A DNA stretch of 64,000 nucleotides from the NCBI RefSeq assembly GCF_007904105.1, contig NZ_CP042325.1, forward strand, positions 1,426,001 to 1,490,000. Reading direction: 5' to 3'. The position numbers and the translations under genes were made by a program. This DNA comes from Corynebacterium sp. sy039 (GTDB taxonomy: Bacteria; Actinomycetota; Actinomycetes; Mycobacteriales; Mycobacteriaceae). Shown here in pieces: positions 26,902 to 35,217 of this stretch (its first letter is position 1; the number at the start of each line of letters is the position of its first letter). A model generated the notes under the pieces. That model was not told the origin of the DNA, did no database searches, and saw nothing but the letters and a program-made list of their open reading frames with translations.

Positions 26902-28263
26902 CTAGTGCGAGCGATAAGAAAATAGGTGCAGTACAAGCAAGCACGCTAACACTGCCACTGAGCACAATCCAACGGCGATATTTGCAAGGAAAGTACAAAC
27001 AATCGCGCATAATGACAGCACTAAGGCAATGCCAGAGGTAATTCTGCCACCAGGGGTCACATATGGATCCTCGCTTGTCTGCTGCGGCACTACTTTTTTG
27101 TGTAGGACAATGTGGCTAGCCATCATGAGCGCATAAGAAATTACTGCGCCGCACACTGCAACTGCCATGAGTGTATCGCCGTCGATGAAGATCGTTAGGA
27201 CAAAACCAATGATAGCTGGCACGATAAGCGCCCAGGTAGGTACCCCACGACCGTTAACGCGAGTGAACACATGAGGCAAAATCTGTTCCCTGGCAAGGCT
27301 ATAGATTAAGCGACTATAGCCAAAGGTAATGGAGAAAAACGAGGCGATAAGACCGATCAATGCGGCACAATTGACCGCCACAATCAAGATAGATGGTGCA
27401 TGGATAGCGCGTAACCCACTGATAAGCGGATCACCTGATTGTGCAAATACATCAGTACCTGCGCCACCGGGTCCAACCAGGAGCATGGCAAACGCGAAGA
27501 TACTTAGAATAACCATTGAAAATAGAATTGCACGCGGCAAAGTTCTATGTGGTGAACGCGCTTCTTCAGCAGCCATAGGAACACCCTCGACAGCTAAGAA
27601 AAACCAAATTGCCGACGGAATAGCAAGCCATACGCTCATAGAGCCATGTGGGAAAAAATCGATTCCTTGCGATAGATGCGTCACATCAAAATGCGGCACC
27701 ATTGCTATGGTGTACGCAATAAGCGCCAACGAGGCAATCGTAGTAATGACGAGCATAACTTTGAGCGCTTCCCCAGCACCGGCCAAGTTAATCGCAACGA
27801 AAATGACGTAGCAGGCTAGATGAATCACCCACGGATGTGAGAAATGAACTATACCGAGCGACTGCACATAAGCTGCGATAAACGTGGAGATAGCAGCCGG
27901 TGCCACCACATATTCCAATACGATTGCGCTTGCTGTGATCACGCCACCAATGCGCCCAAAAGCGATTGTTGCAAATTGGTGCCCACCGCCTGCGCTTGGG
28001 AATCGTGAAGACAGCTCCGCCAAGGCCATACACATCGACAGATACAGCACCCCGACGACGACCAAAGCAATTGCCATGCCACCCCAGCCGCCGTCTACTA
28101 GACCGAACTGCCAACCAGCAAAATCTCCGGAAATAACGAAGGAAACTCCCAGCCCAGTGAGCAGCACCCATCCCAAGGTTCCTTGTTTAAGACCAGTTTG
28201 CTTCCCTGCTGACTGCTTTTTCTCCCCTTGCACTCTTTGTCCGTCCATTGTGTTGGTGTCCAA
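26902..28263 (-). CDS. eat: Ethanolamine permease (APC superfamily)
   Basis: 453-aa transporter with about 12 membrane segments and the ethanolamine-permease look (GWVLLTGLGVSFVISGDFAG, GVPMAAEEARSPHRTLPRA). It would import ethanolamine for the ammonia-lyase encoded directly downstream. The start is taken as TTG at 28263 because an excellent ribosome site (AAGGAGGA at 28268-28275) lies 4-5 nt before it; the next ATG (28248) is too far from that site, and an upstream GTG (28314) lacks one. It lies 175 bp downstream of hpnZ on the same strand, so read-through from the phosphonate operon is possible. Confidence 0.92.
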   Translation of the reverse strand: MDTNTMDGQRVQGEKKQSAGKQTGLKQGTLGWVLLTGLGVSFVISGDFAGWQFGLVDGGWGGMAIALVVVGVLYLSMCMALAELSSRFPSAGGGHQFATIAFGRIGGVITASAIVLEYVVAPAAISTFIAAYVQSLGIVHFSHPWVIHLACYVIFVAINLAGAGEALKVMLVITTIASLALIAYTIAMVPHFDVTHLSQGIDFFPHGSMSVWLAIPSAIWFFLAVEGVPMAAEEARSPHRTLPRAILFSMVILSIFAFAMLLVGPGGAGTDVFAQSGDPLISGLRAIHAPSILIVAVNCAALIGLIASFFSITFGYSRLIYSLAREQILPHVFTRVNGRGVPTWALIVPAIIGFVLTIFIDGDTLMAVAVCGAVISYALMMASHIVLHKKVVPQQTSEDPYVTPGGRITSGIALVLSLCAIVCTFLANIAVGLCSVAVLACLLVLHLFSYRSH

Positions 28264-28267
28264 AGAA

Positions 28268-28275
28268 TCCTCCTT
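28268..28275 (-). promoter_or_regulatory. Start-deciding ribosome binding site of eat
   Basis: AAGGAGGA on the minus strand, near-perfect complement of the 16S rRNA tail, 4-5 nt before the TTG at 28263. It argues for a TTG start in an otherwise ATG-rich neighbourhood. Confidence 0.75.
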
Positions 28276-28438
28276 AAGACCTTGGTGAAGTTTCTTAGCC
28301 TGTACTGATTGCACTCCCGACGCTACCGAGTATGTAAGTCCTCATAGTGAGTATGCGGTGCGTGGTTTTCACCAGTACCCCAATCAGCCTACCTGTCAAT
28401 CAATAGGTATGGAAATCAGGGGGAGGTGGCAGGAATTT

Positions 28439-29479
28439 TCATACAGAAACAATGATTCGTAAAGCATCGGTGGGATCAAACGCATGAGGAACCTCTGCGA
28501 GAGAAATAGGACCTGCAGTAATTGATTCCCAATCAATAGTTGATCGAGAAAGAAAATCCAAAGCCTGTTCAAGATGACGCGGTTCATAATTATGCACACC
28601 AACGATATGCCGCAACCCACGCACTAACCACTCAGGATTAACCGATATATCTGGTGACGTTGCCACAGATCCACCTAATACAGCTAGACCCCCAATATCG
28701 AGCACACTAATACAAGAATCAACGCCTTGAGCTGAACCAGAAAATTCGCACGACACATCTATGCTACATGGATTAGCAGTATATTCTGCAGGTGTATATA
28801 CCATTGCTCCCAATGACTGCGCCCACGCACAACGCTGTGGATTAGGATCTATCGCCGTCACTACCGCACCAGCCTGGATAGCGACGTCGACAGCAAGTAA
28901 GCCAAGCATTCCACACCCCACCACCAATAGTCTTTTCCCAGCAAGACTGCCTACATGGTGGCACACCTTTTCCAATGCTGCCATCACAGTACCACCTGCA
29001 CATGACGCAATAGACGCCGGCACGTCCTCTAACGTATCAGGTACCACAGCTACTGGCTGATGAGCCCGAAGCACAATATGGGAAGCATACGTCCCCGATA
29101 GTGACCAGTCCCCATTAAAAGGCTCATGTCCAGTCTTGAGCAGATTACGACATTTGGCAGTACAACCCATCTCACAACGATCACATGACATACATGGTGC
29201 AGTAACTGAAAAAGTCACACGCTGACCGGGCACTAAAAGTGGATTACGCGTTTGTTCAACGATACCGACTCCTTCATGGCCAAGAACTGACGGGCATGCC
29301 TGTTTCCTCCGCCCTGTTACTGTGTGACGATCAGAACCACAAATACTCGCCGTGGTTATACGCACCAAGCTCTCTCCGGGTTGTAACTGAGGAGCAGCCA
29401 AAGCAACATTCTCAAAGTTAAGTCCCCCCATCCATACAAGTGCATTAATTGGTTCGCTCAGTGATGTATGCACACTCAT
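28439..29479 (-). CDS. Zinc-dependent alcohol dehydrogenase, phosphonate-catabolism-associated (HpnZ-like)
   Basis: 346-aa MDR-superfamily dehydrogenase. Catalytic zinc ligands are C47 (ICGSD) and H68-E69 (GHEG); structural zinc ligands are C96, C99, C102 and C110; the nucleotide-binding fold shows VVGCGMLGLLAVDVA. Sequence and neighbourhood fit the group described as putative phosphonate-catabolism-associated alcohol dehydrogenases (TIGR03366/HpnZ), whose substrate is unsettled. Candidates are a hydroxyalkyl phosphonate, converted to phosphonoacetaldehyde, or acetaldehyde/ethanol. Its ATG overlaps the stop of the phosphonatase-like gene (TAATG). It is the last gene of the phn operon. Confidence 0.85.
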   Translation of the reverse strand: MSVHTSLSEPINALVWMGGLNFENVALAAPQLQPGESLVRITTASICGSDRHTVTGRRKQACPSVLGHEGVGIVEQTRNPLLVPGQRVTFSVTAPCMSCDRCEMGCTAKCRNLLKTGHEPFNGDWSLSGTYASHIVLRAHQPVAVVPDTLEDVPASIASCAGGTVMAALEKVCHHVGSLAGKRLLVVGCGMLGLLAVDVAIQAGAVVTAIDPNPQRCAWAQSLGAMVYTPAEYTANPCSIDVSCEFSGSAQGVDSCISVLDIGGLAVLGGSVATSPDISVNPEWLVRGLRHIVGVHNYEPRHLEQALDFLSRSTIDWESITAGPISLAEVPHAFDPTDALRIIVSV

Positions 29480-30162
29480 TATTCTGCCTCGTCGGAAGGG
29501 TCAGCCAGAAGTAAAGGTAGTTGAGCAGCAGAATCTAAGACAAAATCAGCACCGAAAGAACCGAATTTTTCTCTATCAAGATGCCCAGTCAACACTCCGA
29601 CACTCGTCACTCCTGCTCTTTGTGCACTTTCCACATCTGCTTGAGTATCGCCACAACTAATTACCTCTTTTAGATCACTTACACCAAGTTCTTGCATTGC
29701 CTTTTCAATAAGGAAAGGCTCAGGACGTCCAAGAGGCACTTCGTCACCAGCAACTAAGCAGTCAATAACACCGTTATTCCACCCCATCGCTTCTAGAATA
29801 AGATCAGCTATTTCACGAGAAAACCCTGTAGTGAGAGCGATTTTTATCCCTTTTTCTCGTAAAAGGCAAAACATAGTTTCAATTCCAGCAAACGGACTTG
29901 GTGGCTCAGCCATATAGCTTCGACGCAGTTCAGCCCGAAACCATTGCCATGCTCTTTCATGTATGTCTTTGTTTAGTGGCACCCCACCAATTTCTAATAA
30001 CTGACCTAGTGCCCAATATTTTTCAGTACCCATATACGACTGAAATACCTCATCGCTAATCCTGGCACCTTCGCGTTCGGCTGCTGTACGCAATACGCGA
30101 TAGACCTCATCGCGTTCATCAACAGTAGTTCCCGCCATATCAAAAATTGCTAGTCTGTACAT
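29479..30162 (-). CDS. HAD-family phosphonatase-like hydrolase (PhnX-like)
   Basis: 227-aa HAD hydrolase. The nucleophile motif reads DMAGTTVDE, with Asp8 and an Ala rather than Asp at +2, as in phosphonoacetaldehyde hydrolase (PhnX), where the reaction runs through a Schiff base. A Lys at position 48 in MGTEK occupies the place of the cap-domain lysine of PhnX. Further motifs are LTTGFSREIAD and SCGDTQADVESAQRAG. The protein is about 40 aa shorter than classical PhnX and fits the PhnX-like sister group (TIGR03351). The expected reaction is phosphonoacetaldehyde to acetaldehyde and phosphate. It sits between phnE and hpnZ; its stop overlaps the hpnZ start. Confidence 0.87.
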   Translation of the reverse strand: MYRLAIFDMAGTTVDERDEVYRVLRTAAEREGARISDEVFQSYMGTEKYWALGQLLEIGGVPLNKDIHERAWQWFRAELRRSYMAEPPSPFAGIETMFCLLREKGIKIALTTGFSREIADLILEAMGWNNGVIDCLVAGDEVPLGRPEPFLIEKAMQELGVSDLKEVISCGDTQADVESAQRAGVTSVGVLTGHLDREKFGSFGADFVLDSAAQLPLLLADPSDEAE

Positions 30163-30250
30163 TATTTATCCCTTAAAGGTGAAAAGAATTGTGGCTGATA
30201 AAATCGCTCATGCGCGCCTTATGAATGGAAGGCATCCTAGTATTTAATGG

Positions 30251-31975
30251 CTATCGCACAGCTTTGCGTAGCCACATGGAAAGAAATTCCACACATAGCA
30301 CTACGCCAATGATGAGTAAAAGAATGTAAGTTACTACTTGAAACTGATTCACACGAGCAGCATTGAGCAATTGAAAACCAATACCGCCAGCTCCCACTAC
30401 GCCTAATAACGTGGCCGACCGGATATTGATATCCAAAAGATAAAGAGTATGCGCAATAAAAGCTGGTGCTGCTTGACGTAATGTCGCTGCAAAAAATACT
30501 TGTGCTCTTGTCGCTCCAGCTGTAAAAATTGCTCTTTGCACATCAATATCTGTTTCTTCAAGCGAATCCGCTACCAATTTTGACAACAGCCCTACTGCGC
30601 CAAGTGCCAACGCTAGAGTACCTGCCACAGCTCCAAGACCCGATATAACAACAAAAATAATGGCAAGGATCAGTTCTGGAATTCCTCGAATAATAACGAT
30701 GAAACTCCGCACAAAAATATGGACAGCAGGATGAGAAATAACGTTCCGAGCAGCAAGAATTCCAATAGGGATCGCACATATTGCCCCTAAGAACGTCGCC
30801 GCTAGAGCAATACGGATTGTATCGAACAGTAATGCAAAAAGTTCGGGTGCCATATTCTCCGACGATGGTGGAAAAAATAATGCACAAGTAGCAGGAATAT
30901 TCATTACACCATCGAGTATCTGATGTGTAGTTATTCCAACTTTTGCGGCAGCAGCCCATGTAAAAAAGACTAGAAGCGCTATCGATGCCACACGCTGTCC
31001 GCGGGAAAAAGTCCACGGAGGTTTCACGCTAGAAGTATTTTTAGCAGGCTCTACCTGCTCTTTTCTTTCTGGATTACGTGGCAAAAAGAGCGTATCAGCC
31101 CATGTCCGCGCTCTCTTTTGTGGAGAAAAATCTGTGCTCGCTTTGCGTAGGATAGCCGCACGCAATGCAGCAGAAAGTAACTCGATACCGATGCATAGCA
31201 CCAAAACAACGAGAGCCAATGCCATGCCTCTGCGATAATTCATCATTCGTAAGGAATCAGCTATCGCCATACCCACTCCCCCGACTCCAACGTATCCCAA
31301 GAGCACTGAAGTACGGAGGTTTATGTCAAAGCGATGCAAAGCAGTAGCGATTATCTGAGGGGCAAGCGCCTGCGGTATAGCAGCGATAATTTGTTGCCTT
31401 CGTGTGCCACCAACAGATTCGATAGCTTCACGAGGACCGTCGTCAAGCTCTTCAATCGCATCAGCATATAATTTCGCAACCATACCAACTGAATGAATTC
31501 CCATAGCTAAAATACCACCTACGGACCCGAGGCCGAATATCCGCATAAAAATGATGGCAAGAACAAGATCGGGTATTGCTCGAGCGATCACTATTAAGGC
31601 ACGCGATGCAATCCGTGCGCTAGAGTTGGGTGAGATTTTCCTTGCTGCGCCTAAAGCCAGTGGCATCGATAAAACTACTGAGAGCAATGTTGCTAGGAAT
31701 ACAATCGCCAGTGTCTCAGAAATCAATGATAGTAATTCCGTTATCTCTGGAAACTGCAGCGGAAACATACGCTTTAGAAAAGCGGAAGCATTGCTGGCAG
31801 ATTCAACAAGACTATTGATGTTGATTCCTATAGAAATGACTGACCAACAACCCGCTAGAGCTAGGGCAACAAGGCAAAGATACGCCGTAATACGGTGCTT
31901 ATTCTTATAGCCCTTATAACTCTTATACCGCAGTATGCTCGACGAATGTACTGAATAAGTTGAAGAAACAGTCAT
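30251..31975 (-). CDS. phnE: Phosphonate ABC transporter permease, fused double PhnE
   Basis: 574-aa integral membrane protein made of two homologous PhnE-type permease halves (about 30-290 and 320-574) joined by a hydrophilic linker of about 40 residues. Each half has about six membrane segments and an EAA-type cytoplasmic loop: ESVGGTRRQQIIAAIPQALAP in the first, FTAGATRAQVFFAATLRQAAP in the second. Both halves carry the family phrases ARAIPDLVLAIIF / IRGIPELILAIIF and LRTSVLLGYVGVGGVG / IRSATLLGVVGAGGIG. One chain thus supplies both membrane subunits. Start ATG overlaps the phnC stop (ATGA). The N-terminal 30 residues are Ser/Tyr/Lys-rich. Confidence 0.94.
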   Translation of the reverse strand: MTVSSTYSVHSSSILRYKSYKGYKNKHRITAYLCLVALALAGCWSVISIGININSLVESASNASAFLKRMFPLQFPEITELLSLISETLAIVFLATLLSVVLSMPLALGAARKISPNSSARIASRALIVIARAIPDLVLAIIFMRIFGLGSVGGILAMGIHSVGMVAKLYADAIEELDDGPREAIESVGGTRRQQIIAAIPQALAPQIIATALHRFDINLRTSVLLGYVGVGGVGMAIADSLRMMNYRRGMALALVVLVLCIGIELLSAALRAAILRKASTDFSPQKRARTWADTLFLPRNPERKEQVEPAKNTSSVKPPWTFSRGQRVASIALLVFFTWAAAAKVGITTHQILDGVMNIPATCALFFPPSSENMAPELFALLFDTIRIALAATFLGAICAIPIGILAARNVISHPAVHIFVRSFIVIIRGIPELILAIIFVVISGLGAVAGTLALALGAVGLLSKLVADSLEETDIDVQRAIFTAGATRAQVFFAATLRQAAPAFIAHTLYLLDINIRSATLLGVVGAGGIGFQLLNAARVNQFQVVTYILLLIIGVVLCVEFLSMWLRKAVR

Positions 31976-32802
31976 CTCACACCTTCCGTGGTAAGAGCTG
32001 CTTCCGCAGTACCAGTAGAATGCGCAGTTATGGATTGATATACGTGCGCTGCATCTTCAACCGTCATTGCTTTTGTTGAGCGATCAAACTTCACCCGACC
32101 AGATCCTAAGCCAACAATACGATCCGCATAGTCTATGGCTAATTGCACTTGATGCAAGGACGCAATGATAGTGATCTTATCTTCGACGCAAATTTGCTTT
32201 AATAAAGTCATCACCGCATCAGAAGAAATAGGATCAAGGGCAGCAACAGGTTCATCCGCTAATAGTATTTTGGGGTGCTGCATAAGAGATCGTGCAATAG
32301 CTACACGTTGTTGTTGTCCACCAGATAAAGTATCGGCTCTTTGATGCGCTCGGTCTGCAAGTCCAACACGCTCAAGCATTGCCAAAGCCTCATGTTTTAT
32401 TGCTTTAGGATACATCATCAGCGATAACCGAGGACCAGTGAGTCTTCCCAATGCCCCTGTGCATACATTTTCCAACACAGACATCGGTCCTACTAAATTG
32501 AACGCCTGGAAAATCATGCCAATATCTTTACGTAGAAAACGCAATTGACGAGCGCTAAGAGAATTAACCTCTTGTCCAAGTACGCGCACACTGCCATTAG
32601 TCGGGGAGCATAAGCCATTGATATGACGTAATAATGTAGATTTTCCGGACCCCGATAATCCCAATAAGACAGTGATTTCTCCTGTGCGGAAACCAAGTTT
32701 TACGTTATCAAGACCAAGGACACCACCAAAATCTTTGCTTACATTCTGCAGTTGCACCGCATAGTGCGTATCAATCTCGTGCTGTAGTTGCGAAGTGACC
32801 AT
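31972..32802 (-). CDS. phnC: Phosphonate ABC transporter ATP-binding protein
   Basis: 276-aa ABC ATPase of the PhnC type. Walker A is GLSGSGKST (48-56), signature LSGGQQQRVAIARSL, Walker B ILLADEPVAALDP, and the switch His is in IASLHQVQLAI. It powers import of phosphonate captured by PhnD through the fused PhnE. Coupled to phnE by a 4-bp overlap; phnD ends 38 bp upstream. Confidence 0.95.
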   Translation of the reverse strand: MVTSQLQHEIDTHYAVQLQNVSKDFGGVLGLDNVKLGFRTGEITVLLGLSGSGKSTLLRHINGLCSPTNGSVRVLGQEVNSLSARQLRFLRKDIGMIFQAFNLVGPMSVLENVCTGALGRLTGPRLSLMMYPKAIKHEALAMLERVGLADRAHQRADTLSGGQQQRVAIARSLMQHPKILLADEPVAALDPISSDAVMTLLKQICVEDKITIIASLHQVQLAIDYADRIVGLGSGRVKFDRSTKAMTVEDAAHVYQSITAHSTGTAEAALTTEGVR

Positions 32803-32840
32803 GCCAAGTTCTCCGTTATTGCCCTATCAGTGACCGTGTA

Positions 32841-33782
32841 TTAGGAAATAGCAGCACAAGCCTGTGCTTTCGTCGTGGCGCAAATACTACGGATGGTGTC
32901 AAAATCAGCATCACTGATTTCTTTATATCCCCATTCAATTTCTTCCGGTAGCGCACAACGCTCTACTGAAGAACAAATACCTGCTGCTACTAGCGCAGGC
33001 TTATTTGCTTTTTCGCGAATAGCAGTCCGAATTTTTGCTACGAGTTCAGCAGGTACTGATTCTGTGTTAATTGCTATAGGATCTTCCGTAATAGGGTCAG
33101 ATTCCCAGATGGATTTCACTTCCCCCTCTTTTATCTGACCTGTTTTTGTCAAAGTGGTCAGCATAGCGTCGTGGGCAAAAGCGGCGTCACAGTCGCCTCC
33201 CTTGAGCGCAAGTAATGATGCGTCATGTCCACCAGTGATAATCGGTTCAACATCATTGAGCATATCGATACCACTGTCCATAAAACCTTTCATCGGCACT
33301 AAATAACCTGAAGTAGAACTAGGGTCTACCAAACACACCTTCTTCCCTTTGAGATCTTTCAGAGAGGAAATAGGAGAATCTTGTTTCACGTAAGCCAACG
33401 AGGTATATGCCGGTGCTTGTGCTTCATCATTAGTAGGAGCTGCTATGGGTTCAATGGGGACACCAGAATCTTTAGCTAAGACATAAGAAAAGGGACCATA
33501 AGATGCAATATCGATTTTTCCAGCACGCTGCCCTTCAATAACTGCAGCGTAGTCGGTAGCATCTTGAAACTCCACGTGTACTTGTGTTTCTTGTTCAATG
33601 AGTTTTGCTAAATTTTCATAAGACGACTTAAGGGTTTGGGAAGTCTCCGCAGGAACTGCTGCAAAGATCAGGGTATCTTTAGTCTCATCTGCAACACTTG
33701 AATTTGTGCTGCCATGTCCACCACAAGAAACCAACACAGGACACATACATGCAACGGCTGCATAATACTTTAACTTCTTCAT
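32841..33782 (-). CDS. phnD: Phosphonate-binding lipoprotein PhnD
   Basis: Substrate-binding component of the phosphonate importer, 313 aa. The signal peptide MKKLKYYAAVACMCPVLVSC ends in a lipobox with Cys20. Binding-loop motifs of the PhnD/PtxB family are visible: DYAAVIEGQRAGKIDIASYGP, VDPSSTSGYLVP and GGDCDAAFAHDA. The start at 33782 is set by AAAGGA 5 nt upstream; an in-frame start 60 nt earlier would bury the signal peptide. It is the first gene of phnD-phnC-phnE-phnX-hpnZ and is preceded by a palindrome matching that upstream of the GntR gene. Confidence 0.93.
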   Translation of the reverse strand: MKKLKYYAAVACMCPVLVSCGGHGSTNSSVADETKDTLIFAAVPAETSQTLKSSYENLAKLIEQETQVHVEFQDATDYAAVIEGQRAGKIDIASYGPFSYVLAKDSGVPIEPIAAPTNDEAQAPAYTSLAYVKQDSPISSLKDLKGKKVCLVDPSSTSGYLVPMKGFMDSGIDMLNDVEPIITGGHDASLLALKGGDCDAAFAHDAMLTTLTKTGQIKEGEVKSIWESDPITEDPIAINTESVPAELVAKIRTAIREKANKPALVAAGICSSVERCALPEEIEWGYKEISDADFDTIRSICATTKAQACAAIS

Positions 33783-33876
33783 GAGGATCCTTTCATTTTC
33801 GGGTATGACGAAGTTCTGCCACGCAGAGACGTCGGAAAGCAATGTGTACTAGAAAATATTTTGATAAGACATACTC

Positions 33877-33894
33877 AACTTGTCTAGTCGAGTT
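33877..33894. promoter_or_regulatory. Operator-like palindrome upstream of phnD
   Basis: AACTTGTCTAGTCGAGTT is an imperfect 18-bp inverted repeat, 95 bp before the phnD ATG and 35 bp beyond the hpnW stop. It shares ACTTGTCTA-x-T-C-x-AGT with the reverse complement of the site at 35083-35098 next to the GntR gene. The pattern resembles HutC-type GntR operators (TTGTCTAGACAA-like). Confidence 0.6.
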
Positions 33895-33928
33895 AAAAGA
33901 ATTCATATACAAGTAACCTACGTTAACC

Positions 33929-35044
33929 CTAAAAGGTGACGTTACCCCTACCATTAAGTGCCAAATCAGCAACCCCAAAGGATAAAGTCATACCTATGCC
34001 AGAAGTTACTACCGCCACCACCGTTTGCTCATCAGGATGTTCCAAAATCACATTCACACTAGGCGAATCAGCATAACGCCCCTGCCAACGCTGGATAACT
34101 CGTGGGTTTTTAATGGCAAAATATTCACCAACACCATCGATGAGTAATTGCGCCACATCATGATCCATAAAAGGATCCGGAGACAACGCATAGCTATGCG
34201 AGTCCCCCACAAAAATACCTTCTGGTATTCCAGTAGCCATGAGATTAGCAACGCAATCTACAAGTTCAGGAGCATTTTCCTTAAGCTCTTTTTTGAGCTT
34301 TAACATACTTGGCATACCAGTAAAACCGTCATAACGAGCAAGAGACGTTCCAGTAAATAATGCAATATCAGCAGGAACACGCTTTGGTCGCTCAATCAAC
34401 GCCATAGTCAAAGTACATACTCGAACAGAAAACTTATCTGCTAACTGCGGAAATAATTGTGTAAGAAAATAGTTCGGACAACATATCACCCGTTCAGCCT
34501 CAAATACGCCACGATTTGTTACAACCGTGCCAGAGGCAACCTCACGCACTTCATGCAACCACTGAAAAATTACCCCCTGTTGCGCAAGCCATGCAGCCAG
34601 TTTCGGTGCCGCTTCACGTGGATTTACTCGCATATCCAGTGGAAACCATGCTCCCCCGACACTTGGCAAGCCCGGATTACCAATTTTGGCACCCACCATT
34701 TTTGACTCGAGGAGTTGGACTTGTTCATCACCTCGATGACGTGCAAACTCTTCAAGTACCTGCATTTGCGCTTCTGTCATAGCAGGCACATATGTCCCAG
34801 AATTTTTTGCCCATAGCCCCACAGTTTCAGCTGCCCGGATCCACCCTTGGCGCGATACCCATGCCATATCCATAGTTGAATCAGCCTGACCAGTAAAGCA
34901 AGCATGACCGAAATTCATAATTGAGGAACCAACAGGACGCTCCGATCGATCAATAACACGAACTGAGAGCCCTTTTTCATGCGCCAAAAACGCAGTAGCG
35001 AGTCCTACAATGCCGCTACCAACCACAATCAAATCAGTTTTCAT
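33929..35044 (-). CDS. FAD-dependent oxidoreductase, phosphonate-catabolism-associated (HpnW-like)
   Basis: 371-aa flavoprotein of the DadA/glycine-oxidase superfamily. The N-terminal dinucleotide-binding motif is DLIVVGSGIVGLATAF; conserved features include SSIMNFGHACFTGQ, which follows the ERPVGSS segment, and the C-terminal flavin segment VVAVVTSGIGMTLSFG. Neighbourhood and sequence fit TIGR03364, found beside PhnX-like hydrolases. Related enzymes are reported to oxidise aminoethylphosphonate-type compounds to phosphonoacetaldehyde, which would replace the missing PhnW transaminase. The start at 35044 puts the Rossmann motif right at the N-terminus, although its AAGGGG site is close to the ATG; GTG at 35071 is an alternative. 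Confidence 0.85.
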   Translation of the reverse strand: MKTDLIVVGSGIVGLATAFLAHEKGLSVRVIDRSERPVGSSIMNFGHACFTGQADSTMDMAWVSRQGWIRAAETVGLWAKNSGTYVPAMTEAQMQVLEEFARHRGDEQVQLLESKMVGAKIGNPGLPSVGGAWFPLDMRVNPREAAPKLAAWLAQQGVIFQWLHEVREVASGTVVTNRGVFEAERVICCPNYFLTQLFPQLADKFSVRVCTLTMALIERPKRVPADIALFTGTSLARYDGFTGMPSMLKLKKELKENAPELVDCVANLMATGIPEGIFVGDSHSYALSPDPFMDHDVAQLLIDGVGEYFAIKNPRVIQRWQGRYADSPSVNVILEHPDEQTVVAVVTSGIGMTLSFGVADLALNGRGNVTF

Positions 35045-35082
35045 ACCCCTTATTGTGCACCCAATAAACACCTATTGTCCAT

Positions 35083-35098
35083 ACTTGAATAGACAAGT
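35083..35098. promoter_or_regulatory. Operator-like palindrome between hpnW and the GntR gene
   Basis: ACTTGAATAGACAAGT: perfect 5-bp arms (ACTTG/CAAGT) around a 6-bp centre. It lies in the short divergent region between hpnW and the regulator gene, where it could control both. Its reverse complement (ACTTGTCTATTCAAGT) matches the phnD-upstream palindrome at 13 of 16 positions or better by eye. Confidence 0.65.
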
Positions 35099-35217
35099 TA
35101 AGGTATTTTTTGCCAACTATTAACCAGAATTGGGTCGCTATCGGGTTATCATTAGAGTCATATTTCCGCAAAGTGCTGGATAAAACATCATCAATCCAGA
35201 AAGGCATATTCATAGAA

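Noticed and set aside
28264..28438. Cobalamin riboswitch upstream of eat
   Set aside because: Searched for the conserved B12-box (GCCACTG-like) and found none.
30558..31016. 152-codon open frame inside phnE in another frame
   Set aside because: Same strand as phnE but Cys/Tyr/Ser-rich with no family features; shadow of the permease.
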